A DNA stretch of 64,000 bases from assembly GCA_964498075.1 (NCBI GenBank), contig CAZCGA010000012.1, positions 1-64,000 of the forward strand. The letters run 5' to 3'. Shown piece by piece: positions 25,307-35,040 of the stretch (positions within the stretch are counted from its first letter, which is position 1; each line of letters starts with the position of its first letter). The position numbers were made by a program, and so were the translations under genes. The notes below the pieces were generated by a model. It was given only the letters and a program-made list of their open reading frames with translations, made no database searches and was not told where the DNA came from. Source of the DNA: CAZCGA01 sp964498075. Its GTDB lineage: Bacteria > Desulfobacterota > Binatia > HRBIN30.

Positions 25307-25551
25307 CCGAGATCGGTCGTCTCACGGGGCGTCGCGTCGCGTCGTCGCTGCTCGATTTCCGCGAAGACGGTTGCAAGCGAAGGATCGGTTGCCCAGGCGC
25401 CGGCGGTCGCGGCGAGCAGGCGACGCTTCTCGTCTTTGGTCAGCGGTGTGCGCTCGATGCGCACGATGACGGCTGCTCCGTCTGGGACCCGCGGTTCGGC
25501 GTCGAGATCGATGTGCTTGCCGTGGACAACGCCATTCAGTGTTACGGCCAT
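25303..25551 (-). CDS. VapB-type antitoxin partner
   Basis: An 82-aa protein ending in an ATGA overlap with the PIN toxin. The N-terminus (MAVTLNGVVHGKHIDLDAEP) is a short beta-rich DNA-binding type, and the charged helical C-terminus would wrap the toxin. Family assignment rests on size, position and this layout. Autoregulation of the pair by the complex is expected for the family but no operator is identified. Confidence 0.82.
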   Translation of the reverse strand: MAVTLNGVVHGKHIDLDAEPRVPDGAAVIVRIERTPLTKDEKRRLLAATAGAWATDPSLATVFAEIEQRRRDATPRETTDLG

Positions 25552-25977
25552 GGGACACCTCGCTGTGATTCTGCCTTATCCATCCAGCCGGCTGCATCCT
25601 GCCACGAGCGGCGAGCGCGACTCAAGCGGATCAGGCGGAATCTCGCCGCGGCGTTCAAGGACATTGGAAAGAAGAGCGAGGAACTGCGGCAGCATCTCGT
25701 CCTCGCGATCGATCCAAGATTCAAGGAAGTCTCGTACGATCCCGATGCGAATGAGGGCCAGTGTGGCACGTCTAGACCGAAGCGTAGCACCTGCGCGTCG
25801 CGCATTGCGGGTCAGCCGGAATGACCGATATGGCTCCGAGATCGGTTCAAACGACCGAGATCAGATGGATCAGATCAGAACTCCACGCCTCGGAATGCGC
25901 GGCGATCTCAGCCGAGGGGCGGAAATGGATGCGCACCAACCATAGGCGCAGAGAAACGAGCATAAGGAGACGGCCGG
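25552..25977. other. gap holding a remnant of an ATPase/TPR gene 3' end
   Basis: A 426-bp stretch without an intact gene. Its middle carries the second copy of the TPR-gene tail (25623-25846). The rest shows no recognised feature apart from the purine-rich AAGGAGACGG before the start at 25978. Confidence 0.65.
25623..25846 (+). pseudogene. remnant of a second TPR-regulator 3' end (direct repeat copy B)
   Basis: In frame it reads RIRRNLAAAFKDIGKKSEEL and ends at a stop at 25822-25824, matching the last 65 residues of the 855-aa protein. No upstream coding part remains. Either a tail left from a deleted paralog or a segmental copy made when the VapBC region entered. Confidence 0.8.
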
Positions 25978-28900
25978 ATGAGAACAGTTGTAGGGATGAC
26001 TCGATGCAATGGTCGCCGGTTCGTTACTCGGGACATCATGGCGGCCGCGATGAGTGCCTTCCTGGTCACAGGCCAACTCGTCGCGCTCGCGGCTAACGCC
26101 GCGGACTGGCCGATCGCCAGCGTCCAGTTTAGCGGCTCGGCACCGCCGAATGACTTCGGCACCTACGACAGCATCACGCCAGATGAGTATCACACGGGCA
26201 TGGACATCCGCGGTATCCCCACCCCCTGCGATTACAACACTCCGGTCCTGGCTGGCGTCAGCGGCTCGGTGAATCAGATCATCCGTGTGACCGACTGCGG
26301 CTCGGAGCCGGCCGACCATTGCCCAAAGAACGGCTGTCCCGATCACGGCCTCGGTAACACAGTCATTGTTGCCGGAGCTGATGGCCGGTACTACCAGTAC
26401 TCGCACCTCGAATCGATCGCAGTGACTCTGAATCAACCTGTATCGCCGGGCACGCAGATCGGAATCATCGGCAACTCTGCAGCGGGTGTTCAACGTCGTG
26501 GCTCTTGCTCGAACCCGCAGTGTTCCGATTCGACCAAGAACTTCGGACCTCATCTGCATTTCGAGGTCAAGACCAGTGCGGTCATCTGCGCGCCATCCGC
26601 TCCTACCGACTTCAGCAAGTGTGGCTACTCATCAGAAGACCCCTCGACCCTCGGCTTCATTGATCCCGCGCGGCAGGTCGTACCTATCACCCCCTTGGGC
26701 AGCCCAGCAGTCGTGCGGGTGGTCGAATCGTTTTTGAGCGTTCGCGGCACACCGACCACGCAGCAGGGCGATCCGACTGGGCGTGTCCTTCAGGGCGAGA
26801 AGTACGTTGCCTTCGAGCGCAGCGGGGCCTTCTTTCATGTCTACGTGGCGGGGAAGGAGTTGCCTCTCGAAGGCTGGATTGCCGAGACCGACGCAACTTG
26901 TGCCGCCGGCCAATGTTCGGTGATTGAGAGTGCCGCCACGACGACCGTACGCGTCCTCTCACCGCCAGCCAGCGGCGGCGTGAACGTGCGCGACGCGGCT
27001 TCGACGTCGGGCACCCGGATCGCTCGCATCTGGCAAGGTCAGCGGTTTGCAGTCGTGGCGACTGCCCCCGCGGGGAACGGGTGCACTAGCAGCTGGTATC
27101 AACTGCAACTCCCGCGGCGGATCAATGCGGTGATCACTGCAGTGGTCGGGTGGGCCTGCAGCGCCACAGTGTCGGAGACCCTGCTGGTCGTGGAAACGAT
27201 CGGCGCGAGCGCTCCGACGAACACGCCAACCTCCACCCCTACCTCCACGCCCACAGCGAGCCCGAGCAATACGGCGACGCGCACTGCGACCGCGACTCCG
27301 ACGAACACACCGACGCTCCTTGCCGGCGCGCCGTCGATCACACCGACAGGCACGCCAACCCCGACCAGCACACGAACACCCACGTCGACGCGGACGCTTA
27401 GCCCTCTCCCATCGGCGCCCACTGCGACGCCGACGCGGCCGCCAACCGCGACTAGCACGACGACTCCCACCTCCACCGCAACTGTGCCAGCGAATGCAGT
27501 CTTCGTTCCGGGCGACCAGCGCGGCGGTATCAATACGGGCGTGTACGTGAATCAGGGCGACCTCATCAACATCAGCGCCAGTGGAACCATCCTATTCGAC
27601 CTTCCGTCACGAACGAAGACGGTAGGCCCGGACGGCAGTGGTCAGCCGGGGCAGGACTGCGTCGACCAAGAGCTTCTCCAAGGTATCTCTGGCGGAAGCC
27701 TCGTGGGTGCGGTGGGCGGGCCTCCAGCGGAGGGGTTCGCGGGACTTCTCCAGGCTGGTGGAACAGGCGTCTACGGCCCGGGGTTCGTTGGGACGAATTT
27801 CTCAGCCACCGCGCCGGCGAGCGGATACATCTTTCTGGCGATGAACGACTGTAACTACACCGACAACGAGGGCTCCTATGTCGCGGTGATATCGGTCGGC
27901 GTCAACCTGCCGACTTTCACGCCAACCCCAACTCCCACGCCGACTCGCAACAACGGTTGCGCAGCGCATCCTGGCGCGGTCTTCTGCGACAACTTCGACG
28001 ACAACACGATCGACTCGTCACGCTGGGTTCGCCGCATCATAGGCGCGGGTGACATGGACATCCAGGAAACGAACGGGCGGCTCGAGGCGAGCCTCGGGCC
28101 GAACGTGACACCATTCACCGATGGCAGTTTCGGCGCGTTGTACGAGAACCGTTGCGAACTGAGCGGGGATTTCGACATCGAGATCGGCTTCGAGCTGTTG
28201 CAGTGGCCGGCGGCCAACGGCGTCCCGGTGGGTATGATGGTCACGAGTACAGATGCGCCGGACGGAGTAACCCCCCTTGGCGTCGTGTCCGTGGAACGGG
28301 TCAGTCTCGTCGAGGGAGAACGGTACACTTTGTTTGCGAGTACGGAAGGCACGAGCTCGCGCGCCGCCACGGCGGAACTCTCGGGAAGGTTCCGACTCGT
28401 CCGGAGTGGGGACACCATTACGGGCGGCTATCTGAGCGCCGGGAGCTGGGTCACTCTCGGTTCCTATCGGGCGCCCGGGGACCGGTTGAAGTTCCGTTTC
28501 GGCGCGTGGAGTAACAGCGGCCACTTGCCGCTTCAACTCACCCGGGTGGCGCTCGACGACTTCGTCGTGAATCAGGGAACTATGGTCTGCCCCGAAGCGC
28601 CCACCACCTGCTCGCAGGTGCTGTTCGAGGACAACTTCGACGGCTCGGCGCTCGATCCGGCTCGGTGGAACATTGTGACGAACGGGTACCCGGAGCCGGC
28701 GCTCTCGGTGGTCGACGGCTTTGTCTATGTTGGACGGAACATCTCGTCCACCACCTTTCCGGCGATCATCTCCACTGCGAACCCGTTCCCGGCCACGGGA
28801 GATTTCTCGCTGGAGGTGGCGATGCAGTATTCGAAGGTGGCGGGCTACGGTGACGGCCTCTGGCTGTCCGGTCCCAACGGCGAAATCTTGTTCCGGATTT

Positions 28901-30492
28901 GGCAGGACACACTGACTGGCGGAGTCCGCGTCTCGCTCAACGATCGGGAGCAATATGTCGTCAACCCGAACCTCAGCCTGCACCGGTATCGCTTCGAACT
29001 CGCGCGGAACATCGCCACGGTCTACGTCGACGATGTCGCCGTTCTCTCGCAGCCACTCGCCGTGCGCCCAACCAGGTTGGCGTTTGGGAATGGAGCAACC
29101 GGACTCTCATCAGGGTTCTGGACGCTGTTCCAGATCGACTCCATCCGGGTGAGCTCTGGGTGTACGTCTCCACCGCTGCTGGTCGACGATTTCGACAGCA
29201 CCGCGATCGACCAGGGCCGCTGGGAGCAACTGTCATTCGGCAACGGTCCGACCCTCAGCGCCACCGGGCAGCGGGTCGAAATCACTATTCCTGCGAATTC
29301 TGCCGGAATCGAAGTGGGGGGCGTTGGGAGGTTCGGGTCGGGTCTGTTGTCGACCTGTGCGCTGGATGGCGACTTCGACGTACAGGCAGATTTCGATCTG
29401 CCCGAGTGGCCATCCCAGAGCGGAGTGCGCGTTCAACTGCAGGCGGCGCCGCTTGCGCCACAGACCCATTCAACGATGAACGTCGCGTTGCTGGAGCGCG
29501 TTAGCGTTGGGCAAAAGGATTATGGTGGGGTCGACCTTCCAGGTGAGGTGTACGACACCTGGTCAGGGGACACAGGTTACTACATAAGTGGGGTTACCCC
29601 GACCGGGGACCGCGGAGGAACGCTTCGCCTCGTGAGAACCGGGGGCATTCTTAGAGGATACTTCTCGCAAGCAGATGCGTGGGCCGCGGTGGGATCTTTC
29701 ACCCCCGCGACTGGTCCCTTCCGCATCCTTCTTGTGGCGGGGAGCTACCGCGGGAGCGACGGATCCGGGTTCACGAGCCAGCAAACCCGAGTCGCCTTCG
29801 ACAACTTCGTCATCAATCGGGGCCTGCTCGATTGCTCGCCGCGCCCGACGCCGACGCCGCATGTGCCCTGCAGCGGCACCGGAACGGTGAAGTCCCAATC
29901 GATTTGTACGAACACGACGTGGTCGCTAGCGGAGAGTCCGATCCGGGTTACCCAGACCGTAGCTGTGGGAGGTGGATGCCCGCCGGGCGCGGCGCCCACG
30001 CTAACCATCGAGCCCGGCGTCGAAGTCTGCTTCAGCGACAACGCGGCGCTGAACATCGCCGCCGGAACTCTCTTCGCCCGCGGTACGGAGAACGAGCCGA
30101 TCCTCTTCACCTCAAGCCAAGCGTCGCCGAGTCCTGGGGCGTGGGACGGCATCCGCTTCGAGAACGGTACCATCGACGCCGGTTTCGACGCGAACGGACA
30201 CTTCACAGGCGGATCGATTCTCGAGCACGCGATCGTGAAGTACGCGAAAGACTCGGACAATAAGGGAGTGGTATCAGCCACGCAGTCATTGCCGTTCTTG
30301 AACGAAATCACCGTGCGCGACAGCGCCGCATCAACGGCCTTGCTCGGCCTCGACGTGCAAGATCGGAACAAGACGATCCGCCTCCAATCCATCCGTATCG
30401 TTTCCAACTCGGCCGCGGATCGACGAAAGGTCCCGGCATCCGTGTATGGGGCAATACCGTGGCCGACGTTTCTGGTGCCGCGATCCTCCTGA
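25978..30492 (+). CDS. giant secreted modular protein, 5' part (frameshifted)
   Basis: Encodes about 1480 meaningful residues before a frameshift near 30424-30429. Order: signal peptide (ending about residue 42, ANAADW), an M23-like peptidase fold (His72, Asp76 in HTGMD; His192 and His194 in HLHFEV), two SH3-like domains (about 245-400), a Thr-Pro linker, a domain resembling PA-IL galactose lectin (about 505-645; AMNDCNYTDNEG), three laminin-G-like or concanavalin-like domains each starting with an NFD or DDFD block (about 660, 880 and 1064), and the start of a right-handed beta-helix (from about 1300). The reading frame then runs 20 residues into unrelated sequence. Exported, probably surface or cell-wall binding; enzymatic activity of the M23 part is possible because the metal ligands are kept. 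Confidence 0.8.
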   Translation: MRTVVGMTRCNGRRFVTRDIMAAAMSAFLVTGQLVALAANAADWPIASVQFSGSAPPNDFGTYDSITPDEYHTGMDIRGIPTPCDYNTPVLAGVSGSVNQIIRVTDCGSEPADHCPKNGCPDHGLGNTVIVAGADGRYYQYSHLESIAVTLNQPVSPGTQIGIIGNSAAGVQRRGSCSNPQCSDSTKNFGPHLHFEVKTSAVICAPSAPTDFSKCGYSSEDPSTLGFIDPARQVVPITPLGSPAVVRVVESFLSVRGTPTTQQGDPTGRVLQGEKYVAFERSGAFFHVYVAGKELPLEGWIAETDATCAAGQCSVIESAATTTVRVLSPPASGGVNVRDAASTSGTRIARIWQGQRFAVVATAPAGNGCTSSWYQLQLPRRINAVITAVVGWACSATVSETLLVVETIGASAPTNTPTSTPTSTPTASPSNTATRTATATPTNTPTLLAGAPSITPTGTPTPTSTRTPTSTRTLSPLPSAPTATPTRPPTATSTTTPTSTATVPANAVFVPGDQRGGINTGVYVNQGDLINISASGTILFDLPSRTKTVGPDGSGQPGQDCVDQELLQGISGGSLVGAVGGPPAEGFAGLLQAGGTGVYGPGFVGTNFSATAPASGYIFLAMNDCNYTDNEGSYVAVISVGVNLPTFTPTPTPTPTRNNGCAAHPGAVFCDNFDDNTIDSSRWVRRIIGAGDMDIQETNGRLEASLGPNVTPFTDGSFGALYENRCELSGDFDIEIGFELLQWPAANGVPVGMMVTSTDAPDGVTPLGVVSVERVSLVEGERYTLFASTEGTSSRAATAELSGRFRLVRSGDTITGGYLSAGSWVTLGSYRAPGDRLKFRFGAWSNSGHLPLQLTRVALDDFVVNQGTMVCPEAPTTCSQVLFEDNFDGSALDPARWNIVTNGYPEPALSVVDGFVYVGRNISSTTFPAIISTANPFPATGDFSLEVAMQYSKVAGYGDGLWLSGPNGEILFRIWQDTLTGGVRVSLNDREQYVVNPNLSLHRYRFELARNIATVYVDDVAVLSQPLAVRPTRLAFGNGATGLSSGFWTLFQIDSIRVSSGCTSPPLLVDDFDSTAIDQGRWEQLSFGNGPTLSATGQRVEITIPANSAGIEVGGVGRFGSGLLSTCALDGDFDVQADFDLPEWPSQSGVRVQLQAAPLAPQTHSTMNVALLERVSVGQKDYGGVDLPGEVYDTWSGDTGYYISGVTPTGDRGGTLRLVRTGGILRGYFSQADAWAAVGSFTPATGPFRILLVAGSYRGSDGSGFTSQQTRVAFDNFVINRGLLDCSPRPTPTPHVPCSGTGTVKSQSICTNTTWSLAESPIRVTQTVAVGGGCPPGAAPTLTIEPGVEVCFSDNAALNIAAGTLFARGTENEPILFTSSQASPSPGAWDGIRFENGTIDAGFDANGHFTGGSILEHAIVKYAKDSDNKGVVSATQSLPFLNEITVRDSAASTALLGLDVQDRNKTIRLQSIRIVSNSAADRRKVPASVYGAIPWPTFLVPRSS

Positions 30493-33263
30493 ACGCAGGC
30501 GATGGTGTGCTGGCCGCCGACGGCTCCGCGTTGACGCTGAAGGCGTCATCCGTTGTAGCGAACACCGGGCACGGTGTTCGCTGCGGTCGCCTCTGCGACC
30601 TCTCGTTCGTTGACAGCTCCTACAATGGGGGTGCCGGACTACTAGGCGAATCGACCTCCTATCCCTACGGCTGGTTCAACGACGGCACCCTGTTTTTCAA
30701 CGGTCAGAACAACCTATTCAGCGTTGGATATGGGATTTCCCTCGATTCGTTGGGTTCGGCGTCGAATTCGTTTTGGACCATTGCGCGCAATTCGATCGTC
30801 GGCAACCGCCGTGGGGGCATACAGGTCATCGATGCGACGGCAACCATCAGTGGCAACTGCATAGCGGGCAATACGAGAAACCCTCAGAGCGGCACCCAGG
30901 GACGGGCCATCCGAGTAAGCGGTCAGGCGGTGATCGAGAAGAACACGGTGGTCGGGAACGACGCATCGGCCATCTGGGTCGGCACTACGCAAAACGTACC
31001 GATTTCACAGAACAACCTCGAGGGGAACGCAGCACCGATTCTCGAGTACGGGGCCGCAGCGAGCGCGGCCACGCTGCAGGCGGCCAACAACTGGTGGGGC
31101 GGGGCAAACTCCAGCGACGTAGCATCCTTGGTTTACGACCACAACGACAACGTGTCGCGCGGGTACGTGAACTTCGATCAGCCCGATCTGGCGCACGGGC
31201 CAATTGCCGGGGCACCAGCGACCGGGCCGTGCGCCAGCTGTATTGCCCACGTCCCACCGGATCACTGGAGGGGCGAGTACTGGAACAACACTAACTTGGA
31301 GCCGCGTGACCAGCCGAAGATGGTCCGCGACGATGGTAATGGAGAGTTGAACGTCGACTTTGGCACCGACATGCTGGGGAGCCCAAGTCTGGCCTGCGGT
31401 ATCAGCACTGAGGCAATTTCAGCCCGTTGGACGCGGCAAGTCGATTTCCCCGAATCGGGTACATACAGGTTCACAGTCACTACGGATGATGGCTTCAGGC
31501 TCTTCGTTGCCGATGGCAGCACCCCCGTGTTGGACAAATGGTTTGATCAGACTGCAGGCGTCTGCCAGGGGGGGTCCAAAGCGAACTTTCCATGTTCGAT
31601 CGCCGCCGACTGCCCTGGCGGTGGCATGTGTGTACCTAACCCCTATTCGGTTGACGTCGCCCTCTCCGCCGGTGAACACGAGATCAAGGCCGAGTGGAAC
31701 GACCGTACCGTCCACGCCGTCGCCAAGCTGTCGTGGGCCCCGCTCAATCCTCCAACGCCGGTGTACACAGCCACGAGTACAGTCACTCTGACGCCGCGCC
31801 CTTCGCCAACGTTCACGCCTACGGCCACCTTCACGAAGACGCGGACCGTAACGCCAACCCGGACGCCCAGCATCACGGGCACGCGGCCGACGGCGGCATT
31901 CACTCCAACACCGACGCCATCTCCGACCGGCGGCATCTGCGCGCAACCGAAGATCGACTTGGCCATCCTCATCGATTCCAGCGGCAGCATCGATGCCGGC
32001 GACTTCGAACTGGAGAAGGAAGGCTTCGCCAGTGGGATCGAAGATCCGAGCAAGGTGCCGCAGGATGGATCGGTGTGCGTGACCGTGACCGAATTCAGCG
32101 GCACTGCGGCCGAATACGTATCGCTTGCCGCCGGCTGCATCACCGACGCAACCGCGGCGAACCGCATCGCGCAGTCGGTCCGGACCGTCACAGCCACGAG
32201 CGGGGATACTCACGTCGATGCGGCAATCAACGCTGCGGCGTCGCAGTTTGCTGCACACGCACGGCCGGATGCCCGCCAGATCATGCTGCTGGCAACCGAT
32301 GGCATCGTCAACGTCTGCGATCCGAACGCTCGGCCTCTATCAACGTGCCCACCGGCTCCCGCGTGCAGTGTCCTGGACGCCGCTCTCGTTGCGGCGAGAA
32401 GTGCTGGCGCGGATGAGTTCGACGTGCTGGCGATTGAAGACCCTGGAGTGTTCGTTCCGGGGGTGGGGGAACGTAAGCCGCTCACCCGCGACGACTTCAC
32501 CAACTTCTACGGCTGCCGTGTCTTCCCGCAACCCAATAGCCCCGGGCCACCGCCACAGCCGGGTTTCGTGGTGAGCGTCGGGCGTGACTTCGAGCAGTTC
32601 GCACGCGTCGTGACCTCTACGCTGCCGGCGCTGGGCTGCGCGACGCGCGTCGACCTGAACGACACGACCGGCCAGCCGGGCGGCACAAGCCGGATCAATG
32701 CAACGCTGACCAAGGCGCCGGGAGTGCAAGTGTCACTAGCCGGCAGTGAGATCACGTTCGATCCGACGCTGCTGGAGGCTGACTGTTCGAGCTGTAGCAT
32801 CAATCCGGCGATCGGTCCCGGAACGGCAGCCGACAAGAGTCTCGGGTGTGGGCGCGTAGACATCGACGCGCACACCGCGAGGCTGCTCGTGGACGTGCTC
32901 GCTACGGGCAACGTGAACCCGTTGCCGGACGGTCGCCTCTTCACGTGCGAGCTCAAGCCGGCCAGCACGCTCGCGAGGGGGATTGTCGTTCCGCTGCACA
33001 ACCAACCGAGCGCCGTGGCGTCGGATAGCACTCTCGTAGCGACTCTCGGGCGGGATGGCTCCATCACGGTAAGTGGGTGCCCGGGCGATTGTGACGGCGA
33101 CGGCGAGGTGGGGCTCGATGAGGTTGGGAGAGCCGTGTTGCTGTTTCTCGGAATACCGCCGAGCGTACCGTGCCCGGCGGCGGACGTGAATGGCGACGGG
33201 CAGGTGAGGATCGGAGAGGTTGTGCAGGCAATAGACGCGCGGTACCAACGCTGCGGGAGGTGA
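30459..33263 (+). CDS. giant secreted modular protein, 3' part (continues the upstream frame)
   Basis: This frame begins inside the beta-helix domain: the codons just before it (30426 on, KGPGIRVWGNTV) continue the helix repeats of the upstream gene, so the GTG at 30459 is not a true start. Parts in order: rest of the beta-helix, PA14-like domain (31258-31740; RGEYWNN, TTDDGFRLFV), Thr-Pro linker, von Willebrand A domain with MIDAS DSSGS (about 31957-32330), a cohesin-like beta-sandwich (about 32640-33060), and a C-terminal dockerin-like module (33079-33260; DCDGDGEVGLDE and DVNGDGQVRIGE). With the upstream part the protein would be about 2428 residues. Confidence 0.8.
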   Translation: MADVSGAAILLNAGDGVLAADGSALTLKASSVVANTGHGVRCGRLCDLSFVDSSYNGGAGLLGESTSYPYGWFNDGTLFFNGQNNLFSVGYGISLDSLGSASNSFWTIARNSIVGNRRGGIQVIDATATISGNCIAGNTRNPQSGTQGRAIRVSGQAVIEKNTVVGNDASAIWVGTTQNVPISQNNLEGNAAPILEYGAAASAATLQAANNWWGGANSSDVASLVYDHNDNVSRGYVNFDQPDLAHGPIAGAPATGPCASCIAHVPPDHWRGEYWNNTNLEPRDQPKMVRDDGNGELNVDFGTDMLGSPSLACGISTEAISARWTRQVDFPESGTYRFTVTTDDGFRLFVADGSTPVLDKWFDQTAGVCQGGSKANFPCSIAADCPGGGMCVPNPYSVDVALSAGEHEIKAEWNDRTVHAVAKLSWAPLNPPTPVYTATSTVTLTPRPSPTFTPTATFTKTRTVTPTRTPSITGTRPTAAFTPTPTPSPTGGICAQPKIDLAILIDSSGSIDAGDFELEKEGFASGIEDPSKVPQDGSVCVTVTEFSGTAAEYVSLAAGCITDATAANRIAQSVRTVTATSGDTHVDAAINAAASQFAAHARPDARQIMLLATDGIVNVCDPNARPLSTCPPAPACSVLDAALVAARSAGADEFDVLAIEDPGVFVPGVGERKPLTRDDFTNFYGCRVFPQPNSPGPPPQPGFVVSVGRDFEQFARVVTSTLPALGCATRVDLNDTTGQPGGTSRINATLTKAPGVQVSLAGSEITFDPTLLEADCSSCSINPAIGPGTAADKSLGCGRVDIDAHTARLLVDVLATGNVNPLPDGRLFTCELKPASTLARGIVVPLHNQPSAVASDSTLVATLGRDGSITVSGCPGDCDGDGEVGLDEVGRAVLLFLGIPPSVPCPAADVNGDGQVRIGEVVQAIDARYQRCGR

Positions 33264-33268
33264 TGCTC

Positions 33269-33766
33269 ATGTCTGAGATCCAGCGTCGAGGATTGATCCA
33301 CTGGGTCTTTGCGTTTCTGCTCTGTCTGTCTGCCACCGCTGAGGCTGCCGGGTCCCCAAACATGACCCTGCGCGCAAGTCGCCGCTCCCCTGACGGAACC
33401 GTGACAGTGCAATTGTACGGGCGGGGAGTGGGCGAGTTCCAAGCGCTCTCGATTGACCTTCGTACTCCACAGGGGACGACGGCCGGTGACTGCGCCGAAG
33501 CGAGTAGACAGACGAGCAAGACAGCTGTGTGTGCGCAGCCGACGTCGGGCATCGTGCGCGTCGGGTTGTTCGGGCCGACGGCGGACCCGCTCGTCGACGG
33601 CGAGCTGATGCGGGTCAAGCTTGTGCTGCCGCACCACCTCGGTCGCGGGCGTTACCCAATATCCGCAATGGTGCGGCTGGCACGTTCGGACGGATCGGAG
33701 TTCGAGGTCGGTCCGATTTCGGCAACCGTCCGGGTTGCCACGACACGCCAGCGCAGTGGGAGATAG
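33269..33766 (+). CDS. small secreted cohesin-like protein
   Basis: A 165-aa exported protein: signal peptide (residues 1-29, ending ATAEAA) followed by one cohesin-like beta-sandwich (FQALSIDLRTPQG; VDGELMRVKLVLP). Start chosen at the ATG 8 bases after GGGAGG (33255-33260); an ATG at 33263 overlapping the previous stop is an alternative. Translationally close to both neighbours (5-bp and 2-bp gaps), so one operon. Cohesins bind dockerins in cellulosomes; here the pairing is inferred. Confidence 0.65.
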   Translation: MSEIQRRGLIHWVFAFLLCLSATAEAAGSPNMTLRASRRSPDGTVTVQLYGRGVGEFQALSIDLRTPQGTTAGDCAEASRQTSKTAVCAQPTSGIVRVGLFGPTADPLVDGELMRVKLVLPHHLGRGRYPISAMVRLARSDGSEFEVGPISATVRVATTRQRSGR

Positions 33767-33768
33767 CG

Positions 33769-34641
33769 ATGTGGGGTTGGGCGATGGCACTTGAGAAGCA
33801 AGTAGCGTTAGCATGGGTCAGCATCTGTGCGTTGGTCATGTTGGCGGGGCAAGCACACGCGCAGCCCGCAGCCATTGAGGTGTCCGGGGGCGCCGGGGCG
33901 CCGGGAGGAACAGCATGTCTGACCGTTTCGTTGGTGGGAGGCGCGCTGCCTGCGTTTGCGATCTCGGTCGACCTCCAGTTCGCTGGCGCTCCTGTAAGCA
34001 TTGCCGCAGACATGGACTGCGCTCTGGCGACCACGGGTGCAGGCGTGGCCAAAGCATGTACGAATCGGTCGGATGTCCTGCTGCGTTGTGGAGTGTATGG
34101 GGAGTCGGAGCCAGTAGTCGCGCTCCCGGCGGGAGACCTGCTGCGCTGTTGCTTCAGCGTGTCCTCGACGGCATCGCCCGGTTCATACCCGGTTTCCAAT
34201 CAGTGCGATGCCGTGGACGAGTTCGGCAACCAGTTACCGGTAGTCTGCGGGGCGGGAGCTATCGCAATCGAAGCACCGAGCCCGACGCCATCTCCATCCG
34301 AAACTCCACCAGCAACGGGCACTCCCACACCCACCGAGACGTCGAGTCCAACTTCGATACCGACCAACACACCGACGATTACTGCGACAGCGACATCGAC
34401 TCCAACCCTCAGAACTGCGAATACGCCTACACCCACCGCAACGCCGGCGCGCCCTGGTTGCGTCGGCGACTGCGACGGTCGTGGGTCCGTCACCGTCAAC
34501 GAGCTGATCACAATGGTCAACGTCGCGCTCGGCAACGCGTTGCTCTCGACCTGCCCCGTGAGCGATGCGGACGGCTCCGGCGACATCACCGTGAACGAGA
34601 TCATCCGAGCAGTGAACAACGCGCCGAATGGATGCCAATGA
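33769..34641 (+). CDS. secreted cohesin-like/dockerin-like protein
   Basis: A 290-aa exported protein: signal peptide (to about residue 31, GQAHAQ), cohesin-like domain (AFAISVDLQFAG, GDLLRCCFSVSS), a Thr-Pro linker of about 55 residues, and a C-terminal dockerin-like module with two loops, DCDGRGSVTVNE (first loop has Arg in place of one Asp/Asn-type position) and DADGSGDITVNE, flanked by Cys. It starts 2 bp after the previous stop. Domain names rest on pattern recognition, the dockerin being the firmer call. Confidence 0.75.
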   Translation: MWGWAMALEKQVALAWVSICALVMLAGQAHAQPAAIEVSGGAGAPGGTACLTVSLVGGALPAFAISVDLQFAGAPVSIAADMDCALATTGAGVAKACTNRSDVLLRCGVYGESEPVVALPAGDLLRCCFSVSSTASPGSYPVSNQCDAVDEFGNQLPVVCGAGAIAIEAPSPTPSPSETPPATGTPTPTETSSPTSIPTNTPTITATATSTPTLRTANTPTPTATPARPGCVGDCDGRGSVTVNELITMVNVALGNALLSTCPVSDADGSGDITVNEIIRAVNNAPNGCQ

Positions 34642-34848
34642 AGCAGCAATCAGCCGTCAGCGATCAGCCTGGAGCTGAGAATTTCGGGTTGCGGATTTCC
34701 GATTGGAGGCTGGCCGGCGAAGGAGGGAAGACGCATCGCTATCGATCAGTGTCATGAAATGCGGCTGGCATGGCACGCCCAGGAATGTCGATGACGCTCG
34801 CATTGCATTTCCTAGCGTCCCACCCTAGTCTGCGAATGGGACGGAGTC

Positions 34849-35040
34849 GTGGCCCAGGTTGACTACACCACACTGCAGCAGCTCTACGGCGGCCGCTATG
34901 TCGCCCGACGCGACGGGGAGGTCGTCGCGAGCGCCGAGAGCTATGATGAACTGATCGAGCAGCTCGAACGCGCCGCTCCGGACTGGAACCAGATCATCAT
35001 CGAATACGTCGAGCCCGCCGACACCGTCTGTGTCTATTGA
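34849..35040 (+). CDS. DUF5678-like small protein
   Basis: A 63-aa acidic protein with the pattern GGRYVARRDGEVVASAESYD typical of small DUF5678-type proteins. Starts at GTG. Its stop overlaps the start of a retropepsin-like gene by 11 bp; this pair occurs in several lineages, suggesting a functional link, but neither role is known. Confidence 0.75.
   Translation: MAQVDYTTLQQLYGGRYVARRDGEVVASAESYDELIEQLERAAPDWNQIIIEYVEPADTVCVY

Noticed and set aside
27190..27500. Short-repeat array that could look like CRISPR or tandem repeat
   Set aside because: It encodes a Thr-Pro linker with degenerate codons; no constant spacer structure.
30421..30432. Programmed -1 frameshift site
   Set aside because: Only AAAG, without a canonical slippery heptamer or clear downstream structure; a base error or mutation is simpler.
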